Part shown: piece by piece, positions 9,620 through 22,899 of the stretch | Layout of the letters: each line of letters begins with the position of its first letter | How positions within the stretch are numbered: position 1 is the stretch's first letter | Source of the DNA: Fennellomyces sp. T-0311 | Taxonomy: Eukaryota; Mucoromycota; Mucoromycetes; Mucorales; Lichtheimiaceae | Direction of reading: 5' to 3' | DNA: 64,000 bases | NCBI GenBank assembly: GCA_025266875.1 | Contig: JALLLT010000038.1 | Span: forward strand, 186,001 to 250,000 | The notes under the pieces: model-generated | The model's database searches: none | Told to the model about the DNA's origin: nothing | What the model saw: only the letters and a program-made list of their open reading frames with translations | Made by a program: the position numbers and the translations under genes

Positions 9620-12600
9620 CTACTCCAACTTGACTAATGGCAACATCTCATCTAGATAGAAGGAAAGGGTTAGTGTGGTGGATTGCATAAGGACAGACAT
9701 CTATACGTACCTATGACATGCTGAATCCGCAGCTTTCCAGATTCTTGGCTCTTGATTCGCAGTAATTCCACTTTTGCTCCCATGATACTTCCTGCTTCGC
9801 GACAAGGCTCAGACCGGTTCATCTGATGGTCAAATTTAGTAATTTTTAAAACAAGGTTTCAATTGCGAATCCGTCATACCAAAGTTCCAAGCGCAACGAG
9901 CAACCGATAGAGGTTTTCTTCATCCTTTTCAACCTTCAAGAGCTCAACCAAGGATCCCGTAAGTCCCATTTCACAATCTTCATCGTTCTCTTCGCGAGTC
10001 GTCAAGAAGACGGCAAAGCTATATAGTGAAAGTAAGTATCTCGTAGCAGCAGCGTAACTAATGTCTTACTTGACTGCCAAGGTACTGATAGCCAACCGAG
10101 CTGGCTTTCCGTTGTAAGCAGCAAACACATCTGGCTGCAGTACTTCAGATAGGGTGTGACGCTTGGACCATATCAATTCTCGTCCGTGTGGTTTTATGAA
10201 CAAATTAGCGAGACCGCGATACGCAAGCATGGCATTGGTTGTCGAGATTTTGTCACTGTTTGGTGTAGCAAGTCCTCCAGCGTTTCGCAAAAAGCCAATA
10301 ATGTCATTGTCGGGAACAGCTTCGCTTACAGATTCAGGCGTGTACAAGACGAAAAGTCGAAGCAGATCCAATGCTGGGAACCGTTTGGCAGGTGGTAGTG
10401 TGGCGCAAAGTTTGATAAGGATACCAACGCCTGCTTTGTCTACTGTGCTGCCCGATGGGTTGCTGAGGTATCCGAGCGCCATGGATAAAGTGTTCATCTC
10501 ACCGTCAGAAAGTTTCTGGTCTCCCATTTCACTGTCAATAGATTGTAATTTTGCTAATACAGCATCCAGGTTGGTTTGCTTTAAGGAAAGGTACGTGCCC
10601 TAGTAAACAAATATTAGTTTACTGCTTTGCAGTGAATATTGATGGTGCCATTACCAATGGAAGAATCTTTTGTCTTCCTGCAGGAGGTACAGATTCAGAA
10701 ACAGGTTGAGCAGTTGCCCCTCGGTAGGATGAGCCGCCTATTCACACAACACAGTTTAATATCAAGGAAACATAGAATCACTGTTTATGTACCTGTGAAC
10801 GGGTCCATAAACTGACTTGATGGACCACTGGGCGAGGCACTTGCTGCGGGGGTATACCTGCTACCACCTAGTAGGCATAGCTTTAGCACGTCATTGAAAA
10901 TATTCATTGCTCTTGAATATGTACTAACCAGTGTAAGGGTCCTGATACTGGCCCGTTGATTGGCCAAGTTCAACGCCTTGGGCGTTCTTCGTAATAAAAT
11001 CAGCAATCTGATCAAGGAAACCTTGGGATAATTCGTTGCGCCAGATAAAGTTCTGTGCAGCAGTATATGGGTTCTCTGTAGACAGAAAGAAAAACACATC
11101 AGGATATACTCTGACTTGACTGATATTGCTCTGTTCCTACCTGACACATTGTATGGCAATTTGAGCATTGCATTCGGTCCAGCACCAATATCAATGTCAA
11201 ATACATAATCGTACTCCTTTCCTTCATAGAGTTGCTTGTTCCCGGATCCTACGCCTCCAACAACATCACCAATTTTCTGCCAGGTTTGGGTTTGGCTGCT
11301 CCACTGGTGTGCTTCGACTGTTCCATTCACGTTCACCATAATGACTTGGCCCTCCTTTTTACCAGGTTGCTTGAGTGCTTCTGGGCCTAGGAGCTTTTCT
11401 TTATTGATATCACCAACTTGATTCCTAAGTTCAATAGATAATTAGTACTACTGATGCTTTTATGTAGCATCAAACTTACGATGGGATGGATTGAGCTGCA
11501 ATAAGGTCATCGAATTGCTATAGAAACATGTTAGTTGACATACACCCCGCGAGATAAGGAATCAGTACATACCTTTTGTGTTTCAGCGTCAGCCATACGC
11601 TGGGGAACACGCGTGAACAAACGCACGACACAATCGCTGCCACCCACAACAATATCGTCATTGGGTAAAGCAGATACAGTCCAAACCGAGATACAAGGCT
11701 GTTGCATGGTTTGGATACACTGACCATCTATTCACAACACATATTAGCACATAAGATCACTGGTATCCCATTATTTTGATTATATGTTTACCTTTCCAGA
11801 TTCGCACAGTGCGGTCTTCGCCTGCTGAAGCAAACTCTCCTGTGCCAAGTACCGTTATTGAGTAGACGAAGGATGTATGACCGCTTAACTCCTGCACGCA
11901 ATCACCATCCAATGTCCATACTCGCAAAGTACTGCGTAGATAGAAAGACAGTTAAAGCCTTTGGTCATCCATCAAACCATCTCCCCATACCTGTCGTTTG
12001 AGCACGAAACAAATCCGATTCCAGGGACCACTGCAAGACCACGAACGGCATCTGTATGTCCATGGAAAACCTTAACCTGCTTTCCATGTTGCCACAAACG
12101 AATCGTCTTATCCGCAGCAGCTACACGACTCTTTTTTAATTTCAAAGTGGCATCCGAATGATTATATACACTACCTGTCAGAATGAGATCCTCTTCAATG
12201 GCCAACACTGCCCATACGGCGGCAGTGTGTCCTTTGAGCGTATACGCCTGTTGATAATCCTTCCAAACAATCGCGGTTCTGCATATCTATCATTAGTCTT
12301 CTTATTTTCTTACAATAAAGAGAAACGTACTTGTCCCAGGAACCAGATACGATATTGCCACCAGGCGTGGTAGCTAGTGCACTGACATTCTCCGAATGTC
12401 CTACTAACGTAAAAAGTGCGGTTTCCGGATGCGAAGGATCGTAAACGTTGATGAGTTTATCTGATCCACCAGAAACAATGAGACCTAACATAGGCAAAGT
12501 TGTCAAGAACTTGGCGATATTATGACCTTTGCAAATTTACCTTCCGGATGGCGCTCCGATGGTGGAATGGTAGCCAGCGAATTGACAAAGTGGTCATGTC

Positions 12601-12816
12601 CACGGAACACATTGCCTGGTTGGAATTGATTCGGTCCGATACGTTTCCAGGTGCGTACAGTCTTGTCGCGAGCAGCAGAGACGATCAAGTCGTTGGAAAG
12701 CGCACCAACTGCTCGTACCTAATGTCGTCGTAAGTATTTGACGTCGATTAATGAATAGGCCATACGTCTTGCTCGTGCGAATGAAGCGACGATTGTAATT
12801 TGAATGCAACGGTCAT
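9620..12816 (-). CDS. DOA1: Ubiquitin-binding WD40-PFU-PUL protein Doa1/Ufd3/PLAA
   Basis: About 16 short exons from ATG at 12816 to TAG at 9620-9622. Doa1/PLAA binds ubiquitin and Cdc48/p97 and acts in ubiquitin recycling and endosomal or mitochondrial quality control. Domain order is complete: seven WD40 repeats (e.g. SAARDKTVRTWK, SGGSDKLINVYD, ADKTIRLW, SAGEDRTVRIWK), a PFU ubiquitin-binding domain (KLPYNVSENPYTAAQNFIWR, LDQIADFI), a Gly/Ser-rich linker, and a C-terminal PUL armadillo domain (FPALDLLRLFVL, MLAYRGLANLF, YRLLVALGTL) ending MLPLVKLE. A 54-nt segment at 12127-12180 is bounded by GT and AG but has no stop and keeps frame, so it may be alternatively retained. Confidence 0.95.
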
Positions 12817-14518
12817 TTAGAGCCTGCGTTATGCTGAAAAGAACGCGTATGCTGATTGAGCACATAGATCCCCTTATCCCTTCTCCGACCCAAATTCTGT
12901 GTTAATTCGAGAAAATATTCTATCTAGTTATGGTCGACAAAATTGAAGGTACTCTTTCAAGCGCTACATTATACTATCATATGACATTCGTACACTTAAT
13001 AGTACTGTTATACTGTAACTTGGACATATTAAGTCAATCAGTAGAGGCAGACGTATTATTTAATTCGTATCAGCCTGTCCAAGTATTTAAAGTCGATATT
13101 AACTGCACGAAGAAAAAGTGTCACTGATATATAAAGTAGTATAGCATTGCAGGACATTACACATCTGCATCTACGTAGCAAATGATTTGTAGTACATGTA
13201 CACAAGCTACCTATAAGTACGCTTCAGCAACAGTAGTGATATGAAAGCTGAATATATATGTTTGTTGAAAAAAATGTCATTAAGTGATATGTAGTCAAGA
13301 ATTAGAAGAACTTAATCCAGGGCACTTTTAGGTAGAAACGAGGCTATACATTGAATTTTGCAATACCCACGGAAAAATTAAGAAAGCACCTGAAGAAAGT
13401 TTGGTATACGTAGCTTAAACCTCTAGAGACCGTGGCGCAAGCATCATCACAGTATTGTACATAGCACTTGTGGGCATTCGTATTTCCGTATATAAAATCC
13501 CAGTACTCTAAACATTCGTACCCAAAGGAAGCGACCACGTACATACCGACAGGAGGAGGTCAACAAGTCTTCGATAATAAAATCAATACTTTTCAACTGC
13601 TAAAATCCCAGCACTCGCCAAGCTTCGGATCCTCTTCAATTTGGTGGATCTTTGCTTGCAGCGCCCATGATCCGTTTAAACTGACTCTGCATTTCTGTAG
13701 TCACGCTCACCAAGGTATCAAGGGTCACTGCTGCTTGTTTCATCATTGTCATCACTGCTAGCGGTGATACGTAGTGTGATCGTCGAGATAATCAGCAATG
13801 ATTTTCAGTGTCATCATGAAGTGCTCTTTGGCCGAGAAGTCGCTTGGTAATTTGTGTGCGTGTCATGCTTGGGTCAGAGTTCTGAGCGAGGTACATCCAA
13901 ACGTTTTCAGGCACCTTCTTACAGCTCTAATGGATACTTTGCCATGCGGCGTGTCCAAAATAAGCAACCTTTGGGTTTACCCCTGCTGCGATGCGCTATC
14001 ATCGAAGCATTAAGGCTTTTTTGCGGCACTTTATAGTGACGAATGAAAAAACGCGTGAACCATGCGTATTTAATTTTTTCGGGGAATGCGAGTGCACACA
14101 TACACATTTCAAACAAAATAAACATGGGGATCAAACTGTCACCTGCAGGAAGACGGCAAGTGTTTTAGCTAACGCGCCATTACAAGATCCAGTGTTAACA
14201 TTGACACAATCAATGTAGATTAGCGACTGTCATGGTTTCGGCGCCTCTCGCGGTTGTCACTTCATGGATTCTCTACAAGCGATGCAAGTGTTACATTAGA
14301 TTCAATGTCAATGCCGTGCTAACTCTGTTTACAGTGGTCCTAGGTGAAGAAAGACGCTATGCAGACGGACGTCCTGTTCGACCAGCGGGTGTTCGGGAGC
14401 GCGATGAAAAGTTAAACAAGGAAATATAAAGTTTATTGTACACTGCAAAAAGAACAAAAAGCACATTACACGGATATATATATGGATATGGATGTATGGA
14501 GCATGTCTACTGGTATAT
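12817..14518. other. Gene-poor interval with a possible decayed gene
   Basis: 12817-13600 holds only AT-rich sequence with stray ORFs. From about 13636 to 14134, on the minus strand, several coding-like pieces occur in different frames (see the separate entry). The rest is presumably the DOA1 promoter (left) and the sulfate permease 3' flank (right). Confidence 0.45.
13636..14134 (-). pseudogene. Possible gene remnant of unknown family
   Basis: Minus-strand coding-like stretches: an open segment around 13920-14134 (Arg/Lys/aromatic rich), then a segment starting after a possible acceptor at 13927 reading VPENVWMYLAQNSDP and TRTQITKRLLGQRALHDD, then after a stop a stretch MTMMKQAAVTLDTLVSV ending at TGA 13636. 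They are in different frames and I could not join them with sensible splice sites. Composition is protein-like, but no family is recognised. It could be a broken gene or an unannotated one with unusual splicing. Confidence 0.25.
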
Positions 14519-17145
14519 TCACTCTTCAGCCACGGGCTCTCGACTGCGCGCTTCCATCGACAGCACTGCCGATTTGACTGCCTCGTCGGCTGACCAGTGG
14601 AAGAACGGATACCGATCTCGGGGTAATGGGATGGACTTGCTGTTCCCTCGGCTACACTCGTTTGCAACATCCTCGACAAGCACAACGTCGCCCTTGTCTT
14701 GCATCTTGGCATCTCCTTCGCTGCCGCACCTACTGCTATCATCTGCTGGCTGTTCAATATCCACCCTGCTTTTCTGCTGCACATCGTCTCTCGACTGCGG
14801 CACCACCGGCAATACTTCTGTCGGGCCAGAGAGGTACTGCATCGTTGGCTGTGTACCGAATCCAGCCACAATCAATGTTCGACGAATTGCAGGATTCAAC
14901 ACTGTCACGAAATGGAATTCGACGTGGTGACCGCTATATCGATTCATGGTATTCTGGGCATCAACCAGCGCTTGCAGACCACTCGAGTCCAATCGATTGA
15001 CACTGGAGAAATCAATGATCAGAGCGTGCAGTCTTGGCTTTTCCTGCCCTTCAGCTTCGGCATGGTCGCTCGTATCGTTCCATGACCGCTGTTGCTTTGT
15101 CAATTTCGGGCCTGATCGCTGTGTTCGCTTCTTGCAATAGGAAATGATTTTCTCGGATATGTAGCTTGAGTTGGGATACGTGAACGATTCGTCCACTCGG
15201 CACATGAGTACACCGTCTGGAAGTGGTTCGACTCGATCGCCCAAAGAGGGATGGTTCTCATGCACATAGAGGAACTGCTGCACTCGATCCTCGCTGTCAT
15301 CAAAGTTTTTCTTTTCCTTGTCCCCGGTGGATGTGGTGGTTGCGGCAAGTGGGATTCGACCCAATGGCCAGAATCTTGGACGGGCGATTCGGAACAAGAG
15401 GATGATGATAGCGAGAGCAACGGAAGCATAGATGCCATACTCGACAGACGTGAAAAAAGTCACCAGGACTGCCACTGAAAAAACGAATAGCTCCCATAAG
15501 CTGACCGAAGCAAGTCGCTTGATATACGCTGGCCCAGATACCAAGCTGGCTACTGCATGGATCACAACCGCAGCGAGGATAGAGTCGGGAATGTAGTAGA
15601 AGGCAGGCGTCAGTGCATACAATGCAAGAAGGACGACGAGTGCGGAGAAGACTCCCGAAAGGGGGGTCTTGACACCTGAGCGAGACAAAATGGCTGTTCG
15701 TGAAAAGGAACCTGTTGAAGGATATGCGCTAAACGTTCTTATGATCAATTTCTCTGTATTTAAACATGCGATAAAGTGGTTCAACCTACCCAAAGAACGC
15801 GGCTACAATGTTCACAAAGCCAATAGCAGCAATTTCTTGGCTCGGGCTTATGGTATAGTCGTTCAACCGACCAAACGACTTGGCAATCGCTACATGTTCA
15901 AGAATCAGGACAATAACTCCGGATGGAAGCGATGGCGCAACGACACCCAAAAGTTCAGTGTTGATATGTGGCACTTGCATGGCTTGAAATCCAGGCGGAA
16001 CTTCCTTGAGAATGTGGATAGGACTTGTTTCCTTGCCGATATTAATTAGGAAGGCAATCAAGGTTCCGAACACAACTAGAATCCCGTTTCGCATGATACT
16101 AAACAGGAACAAGTGCATCGAATATCGAGGATACTTTTTTGTCAGATACTGACAGCTATAACTGATGCCGTATAACCAAATGAGTCCAACCACCCCAAAC
16201 GCCACATCAAGTTTAATATGAGGAATATTCTTGAAGAAATTGCCAAGTGTAATGTATGCGGGATCCTGGGTATTAATTTCAGTGATACCTAAAGGATGCA
16301 AAATAGTCAATAGAGTATAAAAATAGTGGCAGAATGAAAGTGTCACCTGTCAGGGATTTAAGTTGGCTGAACGTAATTGTTATGGCTGAACCTGTCATAA
16401 ACCCCGCGATAACTGGACCTGGTAATCACTAAATCAATATCTATGCCGCCCATCGTTGTTTCAAGATCTATACCTGGAATAAAGTCAACCAGAATACCCA
16501 GCCGTACAAGGCCGATAAATAAAATAGTTGATCCTGCAAGGATAGAAAATGTTACTGCAATTTCAGGTCCTGTGATTGTTGCGCCTTCAGCCGTGGTTCC
16601 ACGAATAATAGTCTGACCAAGCAATAGAGACATGACGGCTGGTATATGATAAAATAGTTTAGTTTAAACTTTAAATATGCTTACTTAATTTTACCTGTAG
16701 GACCAATACTAATGTCTTTAGATGTTGCAAATAGGCAATATACTGTAAGGCCAACAAACGCAGTACTATTGTTTCACGCGAAAAAATCAGTTTTTGACGT
16801 TATTCGAAAAATCAAGTATACTTACTAAAGACCGTATTCGGCCGGTAACTCGGCAATTTTAGCATATCCCATACTCTGTGGCACAACCACAATGCCCACA
16901 GTGATACCGGCAATAAGGTCACGTAGCAGCCACTATCAGATAATTTGAATACATCGGCAATCAAGTTCACCCGAACCTTAATAGGTACTTACCATCAGAT
17001 TGTAACGGTGAATCCATTGACCAATAGGAAAGAAACTCGCAACATAACGTATTGACTGTCGCGGCAATCGTTTACAAAACTCTTGTGTTTTCTGCTTATA
17101 TGATGCCTCCTCATAGTCAACAACGATACTTTCAGAAACTACCAT
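14519..17145 (-). CDS. SulP-family sulfate permease with STAS domain
   Basis: Minus-strand gene with about eight exons. SulP proteins (fungal Sul1/Sul2, SLC26) import sulfate at the plasma membrane. The N-terminus MVVSESIVVDYEEASYK leads to the signature LLRDLIAGITVGIVVVPQSMGYAKIA, split by an intron; then SAFVGLTVYCLFATSKDISIGPTAVMSLLLGQ, GPVIAGFMTGSAITI, GFVNIVAAFFG and PSTGSFSRTAILS. The last exon encodes the remaining membrane helices and a cytoplasmic STAS domain (LHALIIDFSSVNRLDSSGLQALVDA) and then an acidic, disordered tail. Start at 17145 is the first Met after an upstream in-frame acceptor-like site, so a 5' non-coding exon is possible. Confidence 0.93.
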
Positions 17146-20100
17146 TTCCGGAAAAACAATAGGTGGAAAAGCGATCTAAAGGAGAAAAAATCGGTTACAT
17201 TTATATATATATGTACTAAATATCTTTTGTTTCGGTTTCTGGGAAGGTCACGGGAGATTATACTTTTTCATTTTCTTTTCGCGACCGACAGAGTTTATTT
17301 GTTCCACAATTGCGCCATAGTCGCAAGGTGACCTAATACTTGCCTTTTTCTGGCCAAAAAACGAGCAATACAAAGAGCTTAGCTATAAAGTTAAGCTTTT
17401 CAGGGACACACCCAACGAACAGCTTCCCACCATGACGTAGGACATACATACTTCCCGAGCTTTACTTTTCACAGGTGGACATTTTTGTTTGGCGAGGAAT
17501 ATAAGGTTTTCATTGTCATACATGATTGCCGACGTAATAATTGGTACCAATAAAAGCATTCATCATGATTGAATATTCTATATTCACAGAAACTTTGATC
17601 TTCCATGTGATCACATATCAAACATATATAGATCAGTTTCTATAGGTCTGGGATGCACGACCTGCGAAAGCGGCACATGGGAACGATTTATCCGAAAGAC
17701 ATACGTCGTGCATATGCGGTCCGATCGAAAATTTAAGCTTCTTGGGTCTGGTGCATTCGCATTTTTAACTTACTTAGACAATGTTATATGTGGGGTCTTT
17801 GCATTTGCATATGCACATGGCATGAAGGAGCAGATAGTTGCTACGGAGATGAATACAAACAAAGCGCCTCGTTCCGTGACAAAAAAGATTCACCCTGAAA
17901 GTCTCGTGAAGCTCCCAGAATCAGAAAAAAAAGCCAGATGGCATCGATGGCGTAATAGATGTGAATCTATAAAGTTCTTTGACAGTATTTAGTCACTTTC
18001 GTAAGCTTGCTTCAAGACTGTAATAAGATCTCACAGCTGTAACTTTTTCATATTTCTCGAACGAATATCTTCAAAAGTAGAGGCATTGGAACATAAAGTA
18101 AACCGTCGCAATGTTTTGCACATATAATATATATTCAGGAAAAGTTCATTATAGTTCTGTATTATAAACAATAAAAGTTAAAAAGGTGATAATGACATAC
18201 GAACAAACGCCACGGGATCGTTGTGTTGTAGTCGGTACGTATTCATATCTTATAGCTTGGCAAGGTTCGCTGTTTGTAATCCTGGGAAACCCTATGATAC
18301 CAGCTACTCACTTGATAGGTTCATTTCACATGTATCCAGTCATGGTTTTACGCGGGATATTGGATGCAATAAAGCTTTGTTTGATCATATGGAAGAAGGG
18401 CGGAGGTGCTTCATCAAAACATTTACTTGAAACTAACGCCGTTAACGATGACGGACATATTCAGTTTCATTTCCCATTGTATTACAGTAGTGTAGTTACA
18501 AAAAGAAAGGCCCATTTTTATACGGTGGCTTTCTAACTTTTTTTGACGAAAGATTAGAAACGGCTGATTGTGGCACAATGCCACTGATCGCAGCCATACA
18601 AGGAGTACATCACATTTTGCTTATATTATATCGAGAACTACGTATTGACAAGAAGCAATCTTGACGTAGACAATAGCACATAAAAATGAAGCGTGTCATT
18701 ATTAAAGTTTAGAGATCAAGCAAAATGATGTAGGGAAGTTCGGAAAAACCTCCATAAGATCATAAGCATAAAAAAATCCGAGTTCGGTATACAATTTTTT
18801 TTTTTACCCAGAAGACTTTTATGCCGTCCAAAAGGTACTCGAAAATTCCAACATGAACTTTTTGCAAAGCTATCAAAGAAAAGTATAATTACCTGTTACG
18901 TAGTACGTTCATATGAAAAGTTTTCACTTATGTTCATGATTTTGTAGACGTTCATTAAAGTTCCCGAATAAATACGTAAGAGGTAGTCAAGTCATCTAGC
19001 AACGCCACTGTCAATTAGTCTAGATCTTGACAGTGGGTGATAACTACGTATGCATGGAATTGTTTTCTCGCATTTTAACCGGGCTAGAACCTAACTGAAA
19101 GTGTTACATATGAGGATTTTGGAACCAAGAACCGGGGTACATACATATAAAGCTGTCAACGATGTCGAAGCCACATGATTTTGTAAGCAGCCTACTTTTG
19201 ACTCTTTCACAACTTAGTTAGTATATGAATGACCTAAAATTTGTGGATGTAGGCTACATATATACGTCGTTGACTTACTATCATAACTATTAAAAATGAA
19301 ATAAATAATATAGTCAACGGATACCGCTACTTTCCGTAGAAGCTGTGGAATTACTGTCATCATAATGTAACTTATTTTATCATGCATCATCAACTACCCA
19401 TATCAAATTCCTATGCACCACCATGGACAGGTATCGACCATAATTGCTGCGTAAGTTCAAAAATTATATACTTATTTGGAAGTTGCTAGATCTGCTCCTA
19501 TAGGCATATGATCTCTTCCTTGCGGTATGGAGGATATGATAATACAATGAAAGATAAAATAGAGGCACCATGCCTGAAAAAGCCCTAGGATAGGTGTAAA
19601 AAAAAGGCAGGTTGGCGTAGGGAGGTAATTGCTGTGTTAAAGATCGAAGAATTCTTGATGCACGTCGCGGGTGACTCTGAAGTGAATCCTCATATGTCTC
19701 CAAATTAGTTTCTCCTATAGTACATGTGCATATGTCTTTGATGCATAGCATAAACAACACTCCATGCATGGACTTATTAATATCTAAAGTCCATGCACAG
19801 CACATATGCAGCCAAAACAGAAGTATACATACTATGTACGTAATCACCTGTGTCCGTTTCTTAATGTGGGTCCCCATGACTATTAATGCAGGCAATGTTT
19901 AGAGAAGCTATGAAACAAAATACTTTGTCAAGCCCTGCAAAAACTAGCCATTCCAGAGGCACAAAAATGTAGTAAAAGAAGCGTATCCACCTGGTGTGTG
20001 TATAAGGATCAATAACGATCTTTTTTCGCACAATTGCTCCATTGCACTTACGCTTGCAATATATATGCCTACGCATTTTCAAATTGCAAAGGGATATGGC

Positions 20101-20452
20101 AATTCTAGTTACCTACAAGTGCCTTTAAAAGTAGCTGTATTCATATTGAATATACATTAAGCTACATGAGTACGCAGTCTATGCTAATTGATAGTAGCGA
20201 AACTGGCAGGAAATGTACAAAATCACGTCTCATATGTACTTCTATCCCATATTGCGAGAAACCCGTTGAGGTCTGGTAACTGACTAGCTGCATTTGGCGT
20301 GCCCATAGATCCACGGGGTAAATTGGTACAAGAGCGTTTTATTTGATCAAATCGGATGGAAAAAAAAAAACGCAAAGACGGCCCATCGAAAAGCATAGTT
20401 GAACCAACGCTGGTTTGAGATAAAAGTCGCAGCTGATGATGGGTATCCGGTT
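17146..20452. other. Gene-poor interval of about 3.3 kb
   Basis: AT-rich, with scattered ORFs below 145 codons that lack protein-like composition or splice continuity (17708-17992, 18186-18536 and 19464-19895 were considered). A short perfect 10-bp inverted repeat lies at 19005-19036. No transposase, tRNA or rRNA is visible. The left end should hold the sulfate permease promoter. Confidence 0.5.
19005..19036. repeat. Short perfect inverted repeat (10-bp arms, 12-bp loop)
   Basis: CCACTGTCAA at 19005-19014 is mirrored by TTGACAGTGG at 19027-19036. It could form a small hairpin. It lies in the middle of a gene desert, so it is not an obvious terminator of a flanking gene. Such a short repeat may be chance. 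Confidence 0.4.
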
Positions 20453-21837
20453 TCACTTTCTACTTCTTCGCGACGAGTCACTCCTGCGAGAAGAATCGCT
20501 TCTATCGCGACGCCTCTCTGAGCTTCTGCTTCTATGTCGTCGTCGTCGTTCCCGACTTCTGCTTCGGTCGCGGCTTCTGTCTCGACTACTTGAGTATCGA
20601 TCACGACTTCTGCTCCGTCGACTGCGGTGCTCCCTCCGGCTGCTAGCACTACTACTGCTTGCGTAATCGCTTGTATCGTCATCACTGATAAGTTCCTCGA
20701 TCTTCCGTTTTGCCACCTTTTTGAACAGGCTGGTTTCCTTGTATTCGTACGCGCTTCGTCTACTCTTTTTCTTTCCTTCTGGAGCATCCTCCGGCTTTGC
20801 ACCCAGTCCGAGCAATGCTTGTCGCTTTACGGGAGTAAATGGCTTAGGTGCACTATGAATACATCTATGAGTTTGTCGCCACTTGATCCAAGAGAAGTTA
20901 CTTACGGGGCATTTCTTCTGTTTCGACCGATGCCTTCACCTTCTTTCCAACCTAGACCACGTAATAACGCCGCACCAAATTGATCCACAGGCATTCGTTC
21001 ATAGTCTTCCATTGTCGTGTCGTCTGCTCGCGACCGCATATCTTCTCGAAATGCTTCTGCTTCATCAACCATAGGAATCACTGCTTGAGATTTTGGAGTG
21101 TCTTCCTCATTTGCTGCTAGCTTGGCCTCTATAGAAAAATGCTTAGATACTACTGCGCTACCCTTTCTTTATTCCTACCTCTAATAACTGCAGCCATAGC
21201 TTGCTCTTCCAGAGTCTGCGGTGTATGCTCTTCCTCTGCAATCTCCTCAGCTTCTGTTTGTACCTCTGCCACAGTCTCTTGGCTTGCTTCCCCCGTTTCC
21301 TTCTTTTTCATTACTTGTAGCCCAAACGATTGCTTGCTTTGATCGAGGACTTCCGGTTTCTGCTCCATTTCAGCTGCGGCGTGCTGTCCACCTGGGACGT
21401 ATAGCTGCTTTTTTCTAGCTCGCCAATCGACATTGGGTAACGGTGCAATAGACAATGGTTTCTCTTCTGGCTTTGGCGTTAATCTTGTAACAAAATAATA
21501 AAACGAGTTAATGTAATTATTCTCGATCGATGATCAGCAAGGGCCAAAAGTGACACTTGATCGAACTTTTATAGGAGGTTCAGCAAAAGTAAATCTGTCA
21601 GTCAGCCCAAGTTTAAGATAGTATATCTACCTCTAGCCCTTGCCAAGTAGTGAACAGGATAGAATTGACTTACTCTTGTACTCCATTGTCATCGAATCCA
21701 GTGACTAGTGACACTTGATCCTCCTCTTCCTCTTGATCGTCATCGTCTCCAAAGCCAAATCGTTTGCTACCAACAAATTTCTGCCGAGGGGCTGCTTTCT
21801 TTTGGAATGGTAATCTGTGTGCAGGACTGGATGACAT
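20453..21837 (-). CDS. spp2: Spp2/GPKOW-type G-patch splicing factor with RS tail
   Basis: Four exons: 21674-21837, 21179-21483, 20906-21128 and 20453-20852; 363 residues. Spp2 activates the DEAH helicase Prp2 in the spliceosome through its G-patch. The N-terminus has a basic KRFGFGDDDDQEEEE region as in the family. The G-patch sits at about residues 205-235: YERMPVDQFGAALLRGLGWK followed by EGEGIGRNRR, and after the third intron KPFTPVKRQALLGLGA. The KOW domains of animal GPKOW are absent. The C-terminal 80 residues are an Arg/Ser dipeptide tail typical of SR-type factors. The first intron is long for this window (190 nt, 21484-21673). Confidence 0.88.
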
Positions 21838-22899
21838 GCCAAAACCGGGCTTTTGTGAATTGTCGTTGAACGCTAGGAAAAGAGTGTAAAGCGTATCTCG
21901 CGGCACAGCAAATTTATTAAGGGTCAGACTCCAGCGTGGCTAATCTAATCTGTTGCGTGCCTGTCCTGCGCGATTCTACTTTAGTCTGTCCAGAGCATGT
22001 ATAGGTTTACATACTCGTTATACGGTTCCTTGCTTCAGGATGCTTTCTCAATCTAGTAGCATTGAATATCAGGAATAGTACTGCAGCTGAATCCTTGATA
22101 TGGGATCTTGGATACTGCGAGTTGTTACTTATATGGCTTACTACAATATCTGCCTATGCATTCGATACAGCATATATGAGTGGCTACTATGGCACAAGTA
22201 AGAGCCACGATCACTTTTAGAAGATGAATTCACAGCTCCCAGCTGCATAAATACTATGTGGAACGGGGTCTAACTTCGTCCGAGACAGCTTGTATGGTCA
22301 AAGCATGAATAACTATCTGGTATGATAGCTTTTGTATATATTAAGGCCAAATGTAGTGCACTATCGTACATATTCATAGGCGCGATATGACAACACTAAC
22401 AAGAAAAGTTCTCATACATACCGCAGCCACCAGCACATAAAAGTGTGTCATTAGCGAGGGCTACCTACTAATCATGTCTCCCAGGCAACGTTACTAAGAC
22501 ACTAAATAATATACGCTGCCTAGCATCCTTTTTAATAATGATACTATTGACCGGTTTTGACCCTTTAAATTGAACAAAATGAGCATGGGTAGACGATTTT
22601 TCAAGCCTATAGGTGTGATTCGGTTATCGATGACTGTTTATGACGTTGGCGGATGTGCCAAGCGTTAGCTTTGCCAGAAAGGATAATTACAAGGTCATTT
22701 TTATACCATGGTACAGGCAGATCGCGATAAGAGCTAATGTTGTCAATGCTGCTGGTGCTTCAAACGGAGGCTGTTGCACCCCAAGCGCCTGCGTCACACT
22801 GAGCAAATTAGAATGCCGCCAAAAAATATATACACGACCTCACGCCACCAAAAAACTGGTTTCTTGTACGGAAAAAAATAAGCGAGGAGAACTAGGCCA
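21838..22899. other. Intergenic between the Spp2 and PPR genes
   Basis: A divergent intergenic region of about 1 kb, AT-rich, without a convincing ORF; 22640-22936 (98 codons) runs into the PPR gene and looks random. It presumably carries both promoters. Confidence 0.5.

Noticed and set aside
20436..20666. Plus-strand Leu/Arg-rich ORF
   Set aside because: Antisense shadow of the Arg/Ser tail of the Spp2-like gene.
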